Positions 11,670 to 24,079 of a stretch of 64,000 nt of DNA are shown here, piece by piece. Under the pieces are notes generated by a model. The model saw only the letters and a list, made by a program, of their open reading frames with translations, was not told the DNA's origin and searched no databases. This DNA is from Ricinus communis (taxonomy: Eukaryota > Streptophyta > Magnoliopsida > Malpighiales > Euphorbiaceae), in contig NC_063256.1 of assembly GCF_019578655.1 (NCBI RefSeq), positions 29,498,342-29,562,341 of the forward strand, in the 5' to 3' direction. The position numbers were made by a program, and so were the translations under genes. Within the stretch, counting starts at the first letter, position 1. Each line of letters begins with the position of its first letter.

Positions 11670-14296
11670 CTAGCTAGACTCTGGATCAGTATTCCTGCAT
11701 CGCGGGCAAATTAAGAAGGTAGGCTCAATGTAAGTTGGGGCTCGAGGCATATAAGCGCAATGAAAAGGTCCGATGTGTTCAGTAGATGACCAAGGGGGTG
11801 CTCTTTGGACCGATTTGGGATGTCCATTCATCCACTCCGAATTCCGGCTAAGTGACCTGTCAAAAACAAACTTGCAACTACCCTTCTCAGGTCTATCACA
11901 GCACAAAGTCTCATATTGATACAAGTTATTTTTTTCAGATAAATAACACATACTAGTAGGGGAAGAAACATGTATAGCATCATCCATTTGTACATCTTGT
12001 GGTTGTGTATTACATGCAAGATCAATTCCATCAATACAACAAATGGCATGAACATGGTCGGTGGAAGAACTATCAAATGAGGGTAAACTAAAAGTGACAC
12101 AGTCGTCCCCTACATTAAGTTCTAACTTCCCCTAAAATACATCTATTTTAGCTCTAGCTGTGGCAAGGAAAGGTCTCCCCAAAATTAATGGTACACCATG
12201 CTCATTGTCCATATCCAAAACCATAAAGTCCACCGGGAATATGAACTTATCTACCTTAACTAGCATATTTTCCACAATTCCCCTAGGAAGCTTAACAGAA
12301 CGGTCAGCTAATTGAATGCATATCTTAGTGGATTTTGCCTCCCCAAAACCTAGCTTATTGAACAAACTAGTGGGCATGACATTTATGCTAGCCCCCAAAT
12401 CAGCTAATGCATCATCAACACACAAATTACCTAAAGTGCAGGGAATAGTGAAACTCCCTGGATCGTGATGTTTCTCTGGCAACTTGCTCTGAAACACCGC
12501 TGAGCACTCCTCATTAAGCTGAACATAGGCGACCTCCTCCAACTTCCTTTTTCTGCTAAGTATGTCCTTTAAGAACTTAGCATACTTCGGCATCTGCTCC
12601 AATGCATTAATAAAAGGCAAGTTAATATGCAGTTGTCTAAAAATATCTAAAACCTTACTGAACTGCTCTTTCGCCTCTGCTTGTTTAGCTCTAGAAGGAT
12701 AAGGAATCTTAGGTTGATATTCCCTGACTGGAATTGATTTCACCTTTTATCCCTCAGGTTCCCTAACCTTACTGCTTGCCTTAACCTGCATATCAATAGT
12801 GGCGTCATCAAAAACAGGCTTAGAAGGAGCTGAAACTAACTTACCTGAACGCAAAGTGATGGCGTTCACGTGCTCCCTCGGGTTAGACTCGGTGGTGCTC
12901 GGGAGCGCTCCTTGCCGCCTTTCAGACAACATCTTAGAGATTTGGCCAATCTGGGTCTCCAAGTTCTGAATCGAGGCCTGCTGGTTCCTAAGTGCACTAT
13001 CAGTTTGCTGGAACCTCATCTCCGTAGACGTCACAAACTTCATCATAAGCTCCTCTAAATTTGACTTCTTTTCTAGTAGAGGAGGAGCTTGTGTAGGCCC
13101 AACTGAATGTTGCTACGGCTGCTGATGAAGTCTTTGAAAACTAGGTGGACCCTGAGCGTTATTGTTCCTCCAACTGAAGTTGGGATGATTGCGCCACCCA
13201 GGGTTGTATGTATTGCTGTAAGGATCGTTCTGCTGCCTTGGGGCATTCCCCATATAATCAACCTGTTCAACATCAGAAGACATAGCAGAATTAGATGGAA
13301 AAGTAGTAGACCTCCCGATGCAGATTCGCCTTTGTAATGCGGGCCACCACAAAACTCGCGACCAACGTTCATTTGTATGAGCAAGATCCGGAGTTGGTCG
13401 ATCTTCTTGGCTAGAAGCTCCACTTGAGCTGCTAAGGTTGCTGTAGAGTCCACTTGGTTGACCACTCCCTGTCTTCCTGGTCGGCTCCTAGAGGATTGCC
13501 ACTGATAGTTGTTCATGGCCATTTCCTCTATCAGGTTCTGAGCCTGCTCGAGCGTCTTACTATTTAGCGCCCCACCTGCTGCAGCATCCACCATCTGCCT
13601 CGTTGCAAGGTTCAACCCACTATAGAAGGTCTGAACCTGCATCCACACTGGCAATCAGTGATGTGGGCAGCATCTCAAAAGATCTTTAAATCTCTCCCAT
13701 GCATCGTACATGCTTTCATCATCAAACTGCACAAAAGAAGATATGTCATTTCTAAGTTTAGCAGTTTTAGCGGGAGGAAAATACTTATATAAAAATTTTT
13801 CGGCCAACGCCTTCCAGGTAGTGATCATCTGTTGTGGAAGAGATTGCAGCCATCTCTTTGCTTTGTCCCTCAAGGAAAATGGAAACAATCTCAGCCTAAT
13901 GGCATCATCGGTTGTTCCATTTATCTTGAATGTGTCACAAATCTCCAAAAAGTTGGAGATATATGCATTGGGATCCTCGCTGGGCAATCCTCCAAATTGC
14001 ACGCTTTGTTGGATCATCTGGATAACATTGGCCTTTATCTCAAAATTATTGGCCGCTATAGCAGGTCTGACTATACTCGTTTTCGTCCCATCTAAAGATG
14101 GTCGAGCAAACTCGTACATCGTCCTCTGATCGTCGTTGGCCTGGGGGTCATGGTTTTCCATCGTGTCTAGTCTATCCACAGGTACCTCAACCTCAATCTC
14201 CTCCTCTTCTAATTGCAACCTCTTCCTTAAGAGTCTGAAGGATCGTTCTGGATCAGATAGAGGCTCTATAAGATTTGAGTTTGAGCTCCTGGTCAT
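11670..14296 (-). pseudogene. gag: E2 gag-protease polyprotein, several stops and a frameshift
   Basis: Starts MTRSSNSNLIEPLSDPER. Athila-type Gag capsid (IQMIQQSVQFGGLPSEDP, FLEICDTFKINGTTDDAIR, LRLFPFSLRDKAKRWLQSLP), then a coiled-coil-like IQNLETQIGQISKMLSE region and an aspartic protease (ALADLGASINVMP; PLILGRPFLATARAKIDVF). Past the stop at 12132-12134 the same frame continues about 150 residues of tail of unknown role to 11670. Lesions include TGA at 13655-13657, a frameshift near 13350, and TAG at 13113-13115. The nucleocapsid knuckle is damaged (REFCGGPHY). The element never reaches RT, so it depended on helper enzymes. Confidence 0.85.
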
Positions 14297-14356
14297 AAAC
14301 TACCTGAAACCGAAAGTCCACACAACCACCAATCAATAAAAAAAATATAATTTGCA

Positions 14357-14948
14357 CTGCCAACTTTTCACGTATCTTCAATCTCAAACCCCTCTCAAAT
14401 CTATTTCTCTTCAGTTCATCAGTTGCCACTTCCTCTGGTGCATACCTAGATAACCTTGTAAATTGTAATTCATAGTCGGCAACAGACATCTCATTTTGTT
14501 TCAATTCAAGTTTCTTCCTCTCTTGATATATTGGTGGCATATACTTCATCTTGAACTCCTTTAAGAATTCTTCCCATGTCATTGTCAATGGTTGTGTCTG
14601 GCTACCTGGGACTGTCTCCCACCAGTTTCTAGCATCCTTTAGAAATAATGAGGTTGCATACCTCACTTTCATTTGGGTTGTCGGTTGGGTATTAAATTGT
14701 GTAAACACACCTTTAACAGACTTTAGCCATTCCTCTGCTACAATTGGATCAGTTGTCCCCTCAAACTCTTTCCCGCCATGCTTTCTTAACTTTCCAAAGT
14801 TTGCATCCAATGCAGGTACGTTTAGTGGAGGTGGTGGGTGTTGTTGAGCTAATCTTCTTAACTCTTGACTATTTCTTTGAGCATACCCTTCACTCTTCCT
14901 TGTATTGTTCATTTTCATGCATCTGTTCTTGTTCAATATGATGTGCAT
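14357..14948 (-). pseudogene. gag: E1 gag, N-terminal part (cut off by E2)
   Basis: Retrotransposon Gag domain: an EGTTDPIVAEEWLKSVKGVF start, a RYATSLFLKDARNWWETV core, WEEFLKEFKMKYMP, then YELQFTRLSRYAPE and a RNRFERGLRLKIREKLAV end. This is the capsid region of Tekay/Del Gag, which forms the cytoplasmic virus-like particle. The frame runs into E2 sequence at about 14350, and the 100 or so residues expected between this point and the zinc knuckle (resuming at 8644) are absent, so host sequence was lost with the insertion. The true start is probably one of the two Met near 14948-14912. Confidence 0.85.
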
Positions 14949-15236
14949 GAAACTGACTCATGTGAACCCTCTTGGGCCGTTGGAGTGCTCATTCATGCCT
15001 ATATCATTAACAAACTTTACAACAATAAATGGTTGTGCATAATTACTATATGCTTGCATGTTATGCTCTTAATCCCCTCTATTCCCATCAATTCAATCAC
15101 ACAAGCAATTAACACATTGGAACATATTAAAAATTCCAACTCACTTTAACATATCACAACACATACACACCTTCATATAACATAACATAAACACAAATAT
15201 AAGTACTCAAACTTATGTCCCAATGGTGTAATCCCC

Positions 15237-15248
15237 GCTCTGATACCA
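15237..15248 (-). other. E1 primer-binding site, initiator tRNA-Met
   Basis: Minus-strand reading TGGTATCAGAGC, five bases inside the 5' LTR, is the standard plant complement of the 3' end of initiator tRNA-Met used by chromoviruses to prime minus-strand DNA synthesis. Confidence 0.9.
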
Positions 15249-15253
15249 AAAAC

Positions 15254-17658
15254 TGTCGCACCCCAACTCAAACATCCAATTGAATAGCAATATATATATA
15301 TATATATATATATATTTAACTTCATAAACATAATTTACTACTTAGTTACAATATACATTCATACAATCTAAGTGACAAGACATACTTAATATATATAAGG
15401 AATATTCATACATTATTTTAATTCACATAAGTTCCCAAAATGCCCCAATGCTTTAGATAACTCCTCTGGCCCACCTGATAATATTGACTGATGCAAAGAG
15501 AGCAATGCACAGCTAAGGCTATCTACAACTGCACTAACTTGAAAAAAAAAAATTTGCTAAGGAATGAGCTAGCGACTCAATAAGCATTTAATTTACTAAA
15601 CTATAGCATATTAGGCTAGAATTATCAAGTCTTTATCAATACAGAAAATTATACCAACACTTAACTAACAATCACAAAATCAACCATTTCAATTATTCTC
15701 ATAAACAAATAATTTCATCTCACATAATGCAAATAATCTCAAACTCAACCAAGTCAAATAATTCAATTCCACATTATTTCTATCAAATTAGGATCAGATG
15801 ACTCATCCTTACATTTCCTCACATTTTTAAATTTCAGTAACCACTTGACAAGACTATCCGCCCGGCTTAGTCTTGCCATCTCACATACTCGGGTAGCTAT
15901 CCGCCCGGCTCAGCTTTCCCGATCACACAATATCCATACAAGAGTCATCAATCCTTAATCACAATCATTTCACTTCACAACACATCACAATCAATTCACT
16001 TCACAACACATCACAATCAATTCACTTTACAACAAGCCAAAAACATAACTAATATCAACTCAGTCAACCAAGAAATTATCAAGTAATCAAACATCAGTTC
16101 CTACTCAATATACACAAAGTTTAGTCTATTAAATACTTACCAAAATTTATAGGATAACAAAGTAATCCTATTCTTTTTCTCTTACCACTTCCTTGCCTTT
16201 GGATGAACCTATTCACATATTCAATACAAATACAATTCAATCACAAGGCATAAATATACATATCTTTACTATCCATAAAACATCACATTTCAACAAAATA
16301 ACATATATTGTAGATATTAATATGATGCATGAGATGAATGACAACAAATCAACATATTTGTTGATGAAGGCAGCTTGTAGGTACTGATTTAGAAATTACA
16401 CCAAAACTTATGTACAATTAATAAAAATCTCATATTTTCCAGAATTATACTTCCATTTTTATAGAAACCATAGCAGAAAGAATCACTTCAAAATCATTGG
16501 TATAGAAATAGTTATGGCATTTTCTATACAGCTGCTCCAATTTCCATCTAAACAGAACAGAAAAAAGTTTCCTATTAAATGACCAATCAAACGAATATAT
16601 TTTCTGCTGAAACTCTTCAGATATAAATTTAACATTCTAAAGTTTCTATAGACACTAATTTTACTCAATTTGGACGTCTCTAGCTCAAGTTGTGAAACAC
16701 AGAATTAGCAACAAATTTCTGAATCCTAAGTCCGATTTCTGCTTAAAACAGTTTCGAGCAGGCAATATTAAGTTCAACATATCTCACGTTATACTCAACC
16801 AAAAATTATGAAATGTTGCAGACATATACTAGATATATAAATGAACAACTTTCATGTTTAATTCTCTGCTTGGTTCAGCCTCTAAATGCCTCAAAATGTC
16901 AACAAAAAACCAGGTCACCTGCTGAACCGTAAACAGAGCAGCTGCAAATTGAACCTCGTAAGTTCCTACTCACTCAATGATCTGCAAAACCATTTTACAG
17001 AAATATTCTTGAAATATATACCTACAACTTTCATGTTTGGAAATTTTCGAGATAAAGCATCTAAGGTCACGAAATCAGAGGTGAAAAATCTGCCCAGAAA
17101 TTTCAGCTTCAAGATCACAAGTAATAGCATGTTCACTCTTGATTAAACAATTCCAAAACACATAATCATCAACAATTTCATATCATTAATTCTAATTTAC
17201 AGCAAAATCAAGCAATTAAAATTACTCACCTTTGTTTCCCTTGATTAAGAAAGCCCAAATCTTTCAAACTTAAAAGAAGAATTAAATTTTCACTTACTAA
17301 AAGTTTGTAGAGTTTGATTTGGAAAATCAAGGTTGAAGAAGAAAAGGAGAAGAATGAGAGAGACAAAGAAGAAGAGGAAATAGGAAAGCATGCGTAGAAA
17401 TGAACAAATGAAAGAGGTGGTATATTAGTGTAAAAATAGGCAATTTTACAATTTAATCCTCTTTCTTTCTAACTTTTCAATTTAGTCCAAAATCATTACT
17501 TTTCAATTAAATCAGTATGTAACTAAATAATTTATTTATCTATCACATAATATAATAAAATAGATCATACATAATCATGATGCAAATGGCATGTTTAATG
17601 ACATGCTAATGAATATTAATTATTAATAAAAAAGAAATAAATAAATTTGGTTGTGACA
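15254..17658 (-). repeat. E1 5' LTR
   Basis: 2405 bp, nearly identical to the copy at 2446-4880, differing by scattered substitutions (mostly transitions) and a shorter TA run (about 15293-15314). It is followed on the outside by the target duplication GTATG and on the inside by the tRNA primer site. As the 5' LTR it should contain the element promoter, but I could not locate a specific TATA box with confidence in such AT-rich DNA. Confidence 0.93.
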
Positions 17659-17663
17659 GTATG

Positions 17664-17990
17664 AATGAGCACATATTTTATATGTGCATTTAGAGAACTG
17701 CAAGGAGATGCAACCGAATTTTCTAAATATCTATAGATATTGTACATCTATTCCTGGTCATATGGATGCATTTCTAAATGAGTAGGTCCCTACCTATCAA
17801 TTTTGAAATGGAGTTGTAAGGTGTTATTAAGTATATCAAATAAAGCTACAGCTTATTCAGTCTATTTAAAGCTTAATTAGCTAATTAAATAATTATTATT
17901 CTTAAAAATAATATAGGAATAGAGAATAAGATCTGATCGTTAATGGGTGTATAGTAGGCTTCAGAATGGACTTCTCAACCTAGAGTTTAT
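17664..17990. other. Spacer between E1 and the CACTA transposase
   Basis: AT-rich with no clear frame. It presumably belongs to the 5' part of the CACTA element or its flank. I could not find a CACTA terminus or the TTAGCGACGG-like subterminal words here. Confidence 0.4.
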
Positions 17991-20900
17991 CAGTTGTACA
18001 AAAAAATTTCTTGAATTCACCTGTAGTCAACTAGAATAGATGGATGGGACAAAGATAATGTAACCATCGTAAGTGTCAGAACCGCATGTTTCATGAAGAG
18101 GAGACAGTTAAAATTCATCTATATAAATATGGTTATGTTTCGGTGTATTACAATTGGACTCTTCGTGGGGAAACTGTTGTGGAATATAACTAGCACTAGA
18201 ACGTTAAGGATTTCTAAGGAGAATATGTGAAATTAGCCAATCTATACCAAACAATGGTAATGGATGATGCAGGTCCTGAATTTAATCCTAATTACATGGA
18301 GAAATTATTGAACCCCGAAGCACAAAAGTTTTACAACATGCTGAGGACTGCAGTCGGGACTTGTACCCTAGTTGTAATAAGCATTCGCAATTATTGCCTG
18401 TAGCTTAACTGATGAACATGAAATCAGAACATCATGTCTGAACAGAATTTTGATGACATGATATGATTGATGAAAGAGTTTACTCCTGATGACAATTGTG
18501 TGCCACAAAATTTCTACAATAGCAAGAAATTAGTGCAGGGTATGGGACTACCAATACTAAAGATTCATTATTCTTATAATGATTGCATGTTATATTAGGG
18601 TGAAGATAATGATTTTAATAGTTGCAAGTTTTGTGATCATCCTCAATATAATAGGCAACATCGAGAAGTTGGTAATCAACATAAAACATTACTGCCTTAT
18701 AAGAAGATGTACTACTTTCCCCGAACTCATCGACTACAATGATTGTGTGGATCAAATGTAATAGCTGGGGAAATGTGGTGGCACGTTGAGCATGAGGTTG
18801 AAAATAGTGTTATGCATCATTGCTCAGAATCTCTTGCTTGGATGCATTTCAGTCAGACATATTCAAATTTTGCTGTTAAAAGTCAGAATGTAAGGCTAGG
18901 TCTTTGAACTAATGGGTTTCAACCATTTAGGCAATCAGGGCAACAGTATTCTTTAATGCCTATTATTATGACAGCGTATAATTTGCACCTTAGATGCATA
19001 TGAAGGATGCCTACATATTTTTTACAATTTTAGTACTTGGGCCTAGAAACCCAATGATAAACTTGATGTTTACTTGCAGCCACTAATTGCAGAACTTCAA
19101 TAATTATGGCATGAAGGTGTGCAGAAATACCATATTTTGAGGAAATAAAATTTCCAGATGCGAGCTGTGCTTATGTGGACAATTAATGATTTCCTTGTAT
19201 ATTTGATGTTGTCTAGTTGTAGTACTGTTGGAAAGTTAGCTTGCCCCTATTGCGTGGAGCAATCTGATGCTTTTACACTTATTAAGAGTAAAACCCAGTC
19301 GTGGTTTGATAACCATCATAAGTTCTTATCACTAGATCATCCATTTCGAAGGAATAAAACATCATTTATTAAGAAGGGATAATACATAAAAGTACCTTGT
19401 TGTTTCATCATTTGATAACTTTTAGTATGTGGTTCTTTTAAACAAAAAGAGGCATGTGGTTCAAATTATGACAAAAAAGGTATCTCATTGTTAAAAAGTT
19501 TCAATTGGCAAGGATTTAGTCATCTTCACTCCGATCAGCTATCATTATCATATTTCTCATGCTTGATAATATGGATTTAGAGCTTAACAACTCAAAGCGT
19601 TATTGTTTGACCATTAAATCGATATTATCGAATCAATGACTTATTAGATCATGATTTACAGTCAAATATTGGAATTAGGAGTTTTTGAGCTTTAACAACT
19701 TATGTTATCAAACACAAATAACATAATAATGATGGTCGATCGATGTAAAAGTGGCTAGATCCTTGCAAATCGAGACTTTTTAACAGTGAGATGTCTTTTT
19801 TATCACAATTTGTAACAACGTGACTGTTTTGTCTTTTTCTACTTTAAAAAAATAACATATTGAAAGTTGTCAAATAATGAAACCAATAGGTACTTTTCTG
19901 TACTTATCCCTATTAAGAACAAGATAGTGATGAAAATTCCACCACTAGTTAGATCTTGAGTTGAGATATTGTATAATATTGAGTAGTTGGGGCTTAAGAA
20001 GGTTACAAAAGTGGAAGCTGATGATATTAATCGACCGATCTGTAAGACATATGGTTAAAGAAAGAAAAGCATCTTCTGGGATTTACCTTATTAGAGTACT
20101 AACTTAAGTTAGTACAAATTATATGTGATGCATATTAAAAAAATGTATTTGATAGTATGTTTAACACTGTCATGAATATGGATGGTAAAATAAAAAACAT
20201 TTTCAAATCTAGAAAGGAGTTGCATCAATATTGTCGCTACCTAAGTTGGAACATAGTTCTGTAATGGGAAAGTGCCCTAAAGCTAGTTATATGCTAGAGA
20301 AGCATGCGAAAGAAGTATTATGTGAATGGATAAAAAGTCTCAAATTTCCTAATGGATATGTGTCAAATATGGCTAGATGTGTGGACATAGAAAAACTTAA
20401 ACTCTTTAAGATGAAAACCCACGATTATCATGTTTTGCAACGATTGATTCCTATTGCATTTCGTGAACTACTTCCTGACAATGTGTGGAAGCCACTAACA
20501 GAATCGAGCCTTTTCTTTAAAGATCTAACAGCTACAATAATAACTAATGAGGAGACTATACGGCTTAAAGCATAAATTCCTATGATTCTGTGTAAGATGG
20601 AGCATATTTTTCCTTCAAGCTTCTTTAACTCTGTAGAACATCTTCTGATCCACTTGGCTTATGAAGCAAGAATAGCCAGTCATGTGCAATACCGGTGGAT
20701 GTATCCATTTGAGAGGTAAATAATTAAAGTTACATTGGGCTAAAAAATTGTATCATCTCTAATATGCATTATGTATTTATTATGTTCTGATGTTGTAGGT
20801 ACCTTCAGAGATTGAAAAACAATGTAAGAAATAAAGCGAAGGTGGAATGATCAATTTGCAATGCATATTTGGTCAAAGAAGCATCATTGTTTTGTTCTCA

Positions 20901-21790
20901 CTACCTTGAGGATCATGTAAGTACGAGGCATCATTTATTAAGTAAGAATTCATATTTCATATTTCAATTTCATAAAGCAAAATAATTTGTCTTTTTATCT
21001 TGTAGAATTTTTATTAACAAGTTAAAGCAATGACAACCAAACATTGGAAGACATAAGGTTGATGCTAAACTTGAACATGAATTTGCATATTGGTTTGACA
21101 ACTACGTGAGTATACATGTTTAAATTAGCTTATGTTATACAAATCTTCATTTCAATTAGCATCCTTTTTTATCGATGTTTATTTCTTTAGGCACACAATC
21201 CATCAAACAATATTTTAAACCAATTTATAACGGATCTAGCTAAAGGTCCTTTGTGAATGGGTACAAATTTCATACTGAACAGTATGGTTCTAGTAGAGCT
21301 ACCATGAACAATGGTGTGTGCATAAAGGATCTAATTATAATAATAATGAGAGTGACTACTATGGGCGACTGATTGAAGTTATATAATTGGATTATCCTGC
21401 ATTGCAAATTAAGAGAACCGTACAATTTAAGTGTGAATAGTTTAATCTGACACTGAACTTGGGTACTGAAGTTTATCCTCCATATAAGTTTATCGAGGTA
21501 AACCATAAGCGTAGATTTAATAAGTATGAGCCATTTATTTTATCTGCTCAAGCTTGTCAAGTGTACTTTTGTCCTTACCCTAGCCTAAAGCATGATAGAA
21601 GTGACTAGTGGGCTATCTGCAAGATTAAACCAAGGGCTATAGTTGAAATTCCATAATCATCTAAAACAATAAAACTATCTCGAGTCGTACTGGCCTTCCA
21701 AGAAGATGACATTGAGACTCATTCTATTGCAATTAAAGACGTTACAAAATTAGTCTATTTGAATGATCTGTAAGGTGAATACCTAAAAAT
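17990..21790 (+). pseudogene. CACTA (En/Spm) transposase TNP2-type, decayed
   Basis: Fragments in all three frames follow the order of a plant TNP2 protein: an N-terminal transposase-associated region (CQNRMFHEEETVKIHLYKYG near 18080), a PDDNCVPQNFYNSKK phrase (18490), the core MRAVLMWTINDF...GKLACPYCVEQSDAFTL (19158-19380), then after the MITE a NMARCVDIEKLKLFKMKTHD stretch leading into a DUF4218-like region (20231-20700, ending YRWMYPFER) and a DUF4216-like region (21310-21660). Stops and frameshifts are dense, so the gene has long been dead. The protein would have bound and cut the CACTA ends in the nucleus. Confidence 0.82.
19376..19910. mobile_element. MULE-type MITE with long terminal inverted repeats
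   Basis: Begins GGGATAATACATAAAAGTACC and ends with the reverse complement (GGTACTTTTCTGTACTTATCCC), and the inverted similarity continues for about 180 bp on each side, so the 535-bp element can fold almost fully on itself. It is flanked by a perfect 9-bp duplication TATTAAGAA (19367-19375 and 19911-19919), the length typical of Mutator-like elements. It splits the CACTA transposase between the CPYC core and the DUF4218 part. No coding capacity. Confidence 0.92.
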
Positions 21791-22039
21791 TCAAGATCAC
21801 GACAATGTTGAGGAATAGGAAGAGGAAGAGTTAGAATCGGATGATAATGATGAAGAAACTGAAGAGGAGGATAGTTTAGACGATAATACTAATAATGATT
21901 AGAGATAGTGTTTTAGATGATCTTTCAATACATTTCTACTAATTTTTATTAATCTATTGTTTTGACTTTAATAGTTATGATATATATTGTATTGCAATGT
22001 GATTTTCTTTTTATGTATTATATATGTAAGTTTGCCTCT

Positions 22040-23860
22040 TATTTTAGTGAGTAGTTAGTATGAGGGGATGAGATGGGTCTACACCCTTAAGCCGAGGGAC
22101 AGACGGGCAGGAGCGACCCAGATGAGGGACAGATGGCTGAGCGATAGGTGGGCAAGGGTGAGGGTTACAGGAATCACCACTATTATCATTACCTCCTCCG
22201 CCAGCCCCATTGTCATTTGCTTGCCGACCCCCCCATCTCCTACTACATCATTAGTACATATAGCACCCTTGCTATCATAAACACCTACACCATCTCCTAT
22301 AGCTCATGATGCGGCACTCCAGTCACCATTATTAGCCTCGGTAGTAGAGTCGGGTGCTGCTAAGCAGTTACTTGAGCTCCATTCTGGGAGGTATGTTTAT
22401 ATAGCTTATGTTTATCATCATTGTTTGTTCCTTTTTATTATTATGTGTAATTTATTCTTTGTTGTAAAAAACAAACAATTTCATTCAATCGAACGCTTGT
22501 TTGTCCATAATATCGAAGATTTTTCTGTAGAAATTGGATCCTGATGGCCATTCATGGAAGATAGTGCCTCAGGTTACCAAGAAGTACTATTGGTAGGAGT
22601 TTCAAGTATAAAATTCTTTAACTAATACTTGTGTTATTATTATGTTTTGTTAAGTTTCTTTAGTACTAATTGATTTGGTGGTTGTATATATGTAATGTAA
22701 TTATTTTACAAGTGTTAATTAAACTTTTTTAACAGAACATGGACCCATCTTACAAGGGGTAAATATTCAATTTATAGTGAAAATTCTACTCAATTTCCAT
22801 TTCCTAACAATTTATACTTTCAAATGACTTTCAATTAATAAGGTTTTTTTATTTTATTCTATCAGAAGCACTTTACATGGCAGTCTCAGCTCGAGACCCA
22901 GATTCGTAGGAGGTGGGAATCACAAGTAGGTATCTGGTACACAGATAATTTATCGAGGTAGAGGAGATCTAGAAAGAGACCTTTGACTATCCTACAAAAT
23001 GTTTGGGACAGTTAGCAACAAGAATGGTCCAAGCCTGATTTCAAACCTAAGTGCTCTATAAGATCCAAGAACCAACTGAGCGAGACAAGCGGTCCTAGAT
23101 CCAGTCCATCAAGCCATACTGGAGGTTCTATCTCTAGGGTAGAACGTACTAGATGTATGATGACAATCATATCTTATTTAAATTGCATTTATTAATATTT
23201 AATAAGTTTATTCATTTAATGTAATAATATTTGACAAGCTAAAGAATTAGCTCGAGAGCCAGACTATATCGAGCTTTTTCGAGGCTACCCACATGAGCAA
23301 GAAGAATAAAAACTGGATTGACAAGACGTCTAAGGAAGTAGCTATAAGTTTATTAATACTCTCCTAACTTTTGTAAATTATTAATAATTTTATTGTATTA
23401 AAAGTTTATTTACTAATTGTAGGATCGCTACCAGGCTCTAAAGGAGAAAGCTAGTCAACCACAAGATAGTTCGCCGAAGACACATGAGCTGGACTCGAAG
23501 CAATTATTCTTAGAGGTGTTTGGCAAAGAAAAGAAGCGTGGAGTGTACGACATGGATGCCAGAGCTCCAAACTTCTATAGCACTTCCTCTACCTCCACTG
23601 CTACATCTCTAGATTTAGATGTGCAGCGTATGCGAGATGCTATTTGCCAAGAGTTACAGCAGAAGCTGTAACAGATGGAGGAGCAACATACAACAACACT
23701 GGAGGAGGGCGCAGCAACACTAGAGGAACAGTGTGCAGCCGTGGAAGCACAGAGGGTTGGGATGGAGCAGCAGATGTAGAAGCATATGGAGGACATGCAA
23801 CATTTATTATAGATATGGCACGTTCCGGCCAGCTTGCACCTCAAAACCATCCTCCATCTT
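22040..23860 (+). pseudogene. CACTA second gene, Ptta/En-Spm-type transposase, decayed
   Basis: Recognisable pieces in order: KKYYW near 22590, WRSKRPLTILQNVWDSWQQ-like near 22960, a Ser-rich linker (SSPSSHTGGSISRVE), DYIELFRGYPHEQEE near 23260, DRYQALKEKASQPQDSSPKT near 23425, LFLEVFGKEKKRGVYDMDAR near 23505, and a coiled-coil-like Gln/Glu-rich tail (LQQ.., MEEQ, LEEGAATLEEQCAAVEAQ). Introns probably separate some blocks. The minus-strand frame 23575-23883 is a shadow. This is the usual companion gene downstream of TNP2 in plant CACTA elements. Confidence 0.7.
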
Positions 23861-24079
23861 CTCTGATCGTGATCATCGACCAACTAACTGACTTTTTTCT
23901 ATGTTTTTATAATTTTGACGGTTTTATACATTGAATATACTTTATGAAATTGTTTTCTGTATTCAAATTTTTAATCTATTTATATATACATTTTTTCTCA
24001 TATTCTTCATTTTATTTCTCTATAACATGTTCATTAATAATACTAATAATAAATATATAAATTTAAAAAATATAGTATT

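Larger units (their letters stand above)
8645..14348 (-). mobile_element. E2: non-autonomous Athila-type (gag-protease) element nested in E1 gag
   Basis: Contains one LTR (8645-9761), a polypurine tract, about 1.9 kb of noncoding DNA, and a gag-protease ORF on the minus strand; no reverse transcriptase, RNase H or integrase exists. The left end interrupts E1 gag directly. At the right end the expected 5' LTR, primer site and part of E1 gag are missing, and no target duplication pairs the ends. I infer an insertion followed by a deletion that crossed the junction near 14348. The Gag is close to that of E3, which could have supplied enzymes. Confidence 0.78.
2446..17658 (-). mobile_element. E1: Tekay-type Ty3 chromovirus LTR retrotransposon, with E2 nested inside
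   Basis: Two 2.4-kb direct LTRs (2446-4880 and 15254-17658), both starting TGTCGCACCCC and ending TTGTGACA, are bounded by the perfect 5-bp target duplication GTATG (2441-2445 and 17659-17663). Genes read on the minus strand, so the 5' LTR is the one at 15254-17658. Order after the primer site: gag, zinc knuckle, protease, reverse transcriptase, RNase H, integrase, chromodomain, polypurine tract. The C-terminal chromodomain and the initiator-tRNA-Met primer site fit the Tekay (Del) chromovirus lineage. About 37 substitutions over 2.4 kb between LTRs (hand count) mark a recent insertion. All ORFs are nevertheless broken, and gag is split by E2. Confidence 0.93.

Noticed and set aside
23575..23883. 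Cys/Ser-rich minus-strand ORF
   Set aside because: Antisense of the coiled-coil part of the CACTA second gene.
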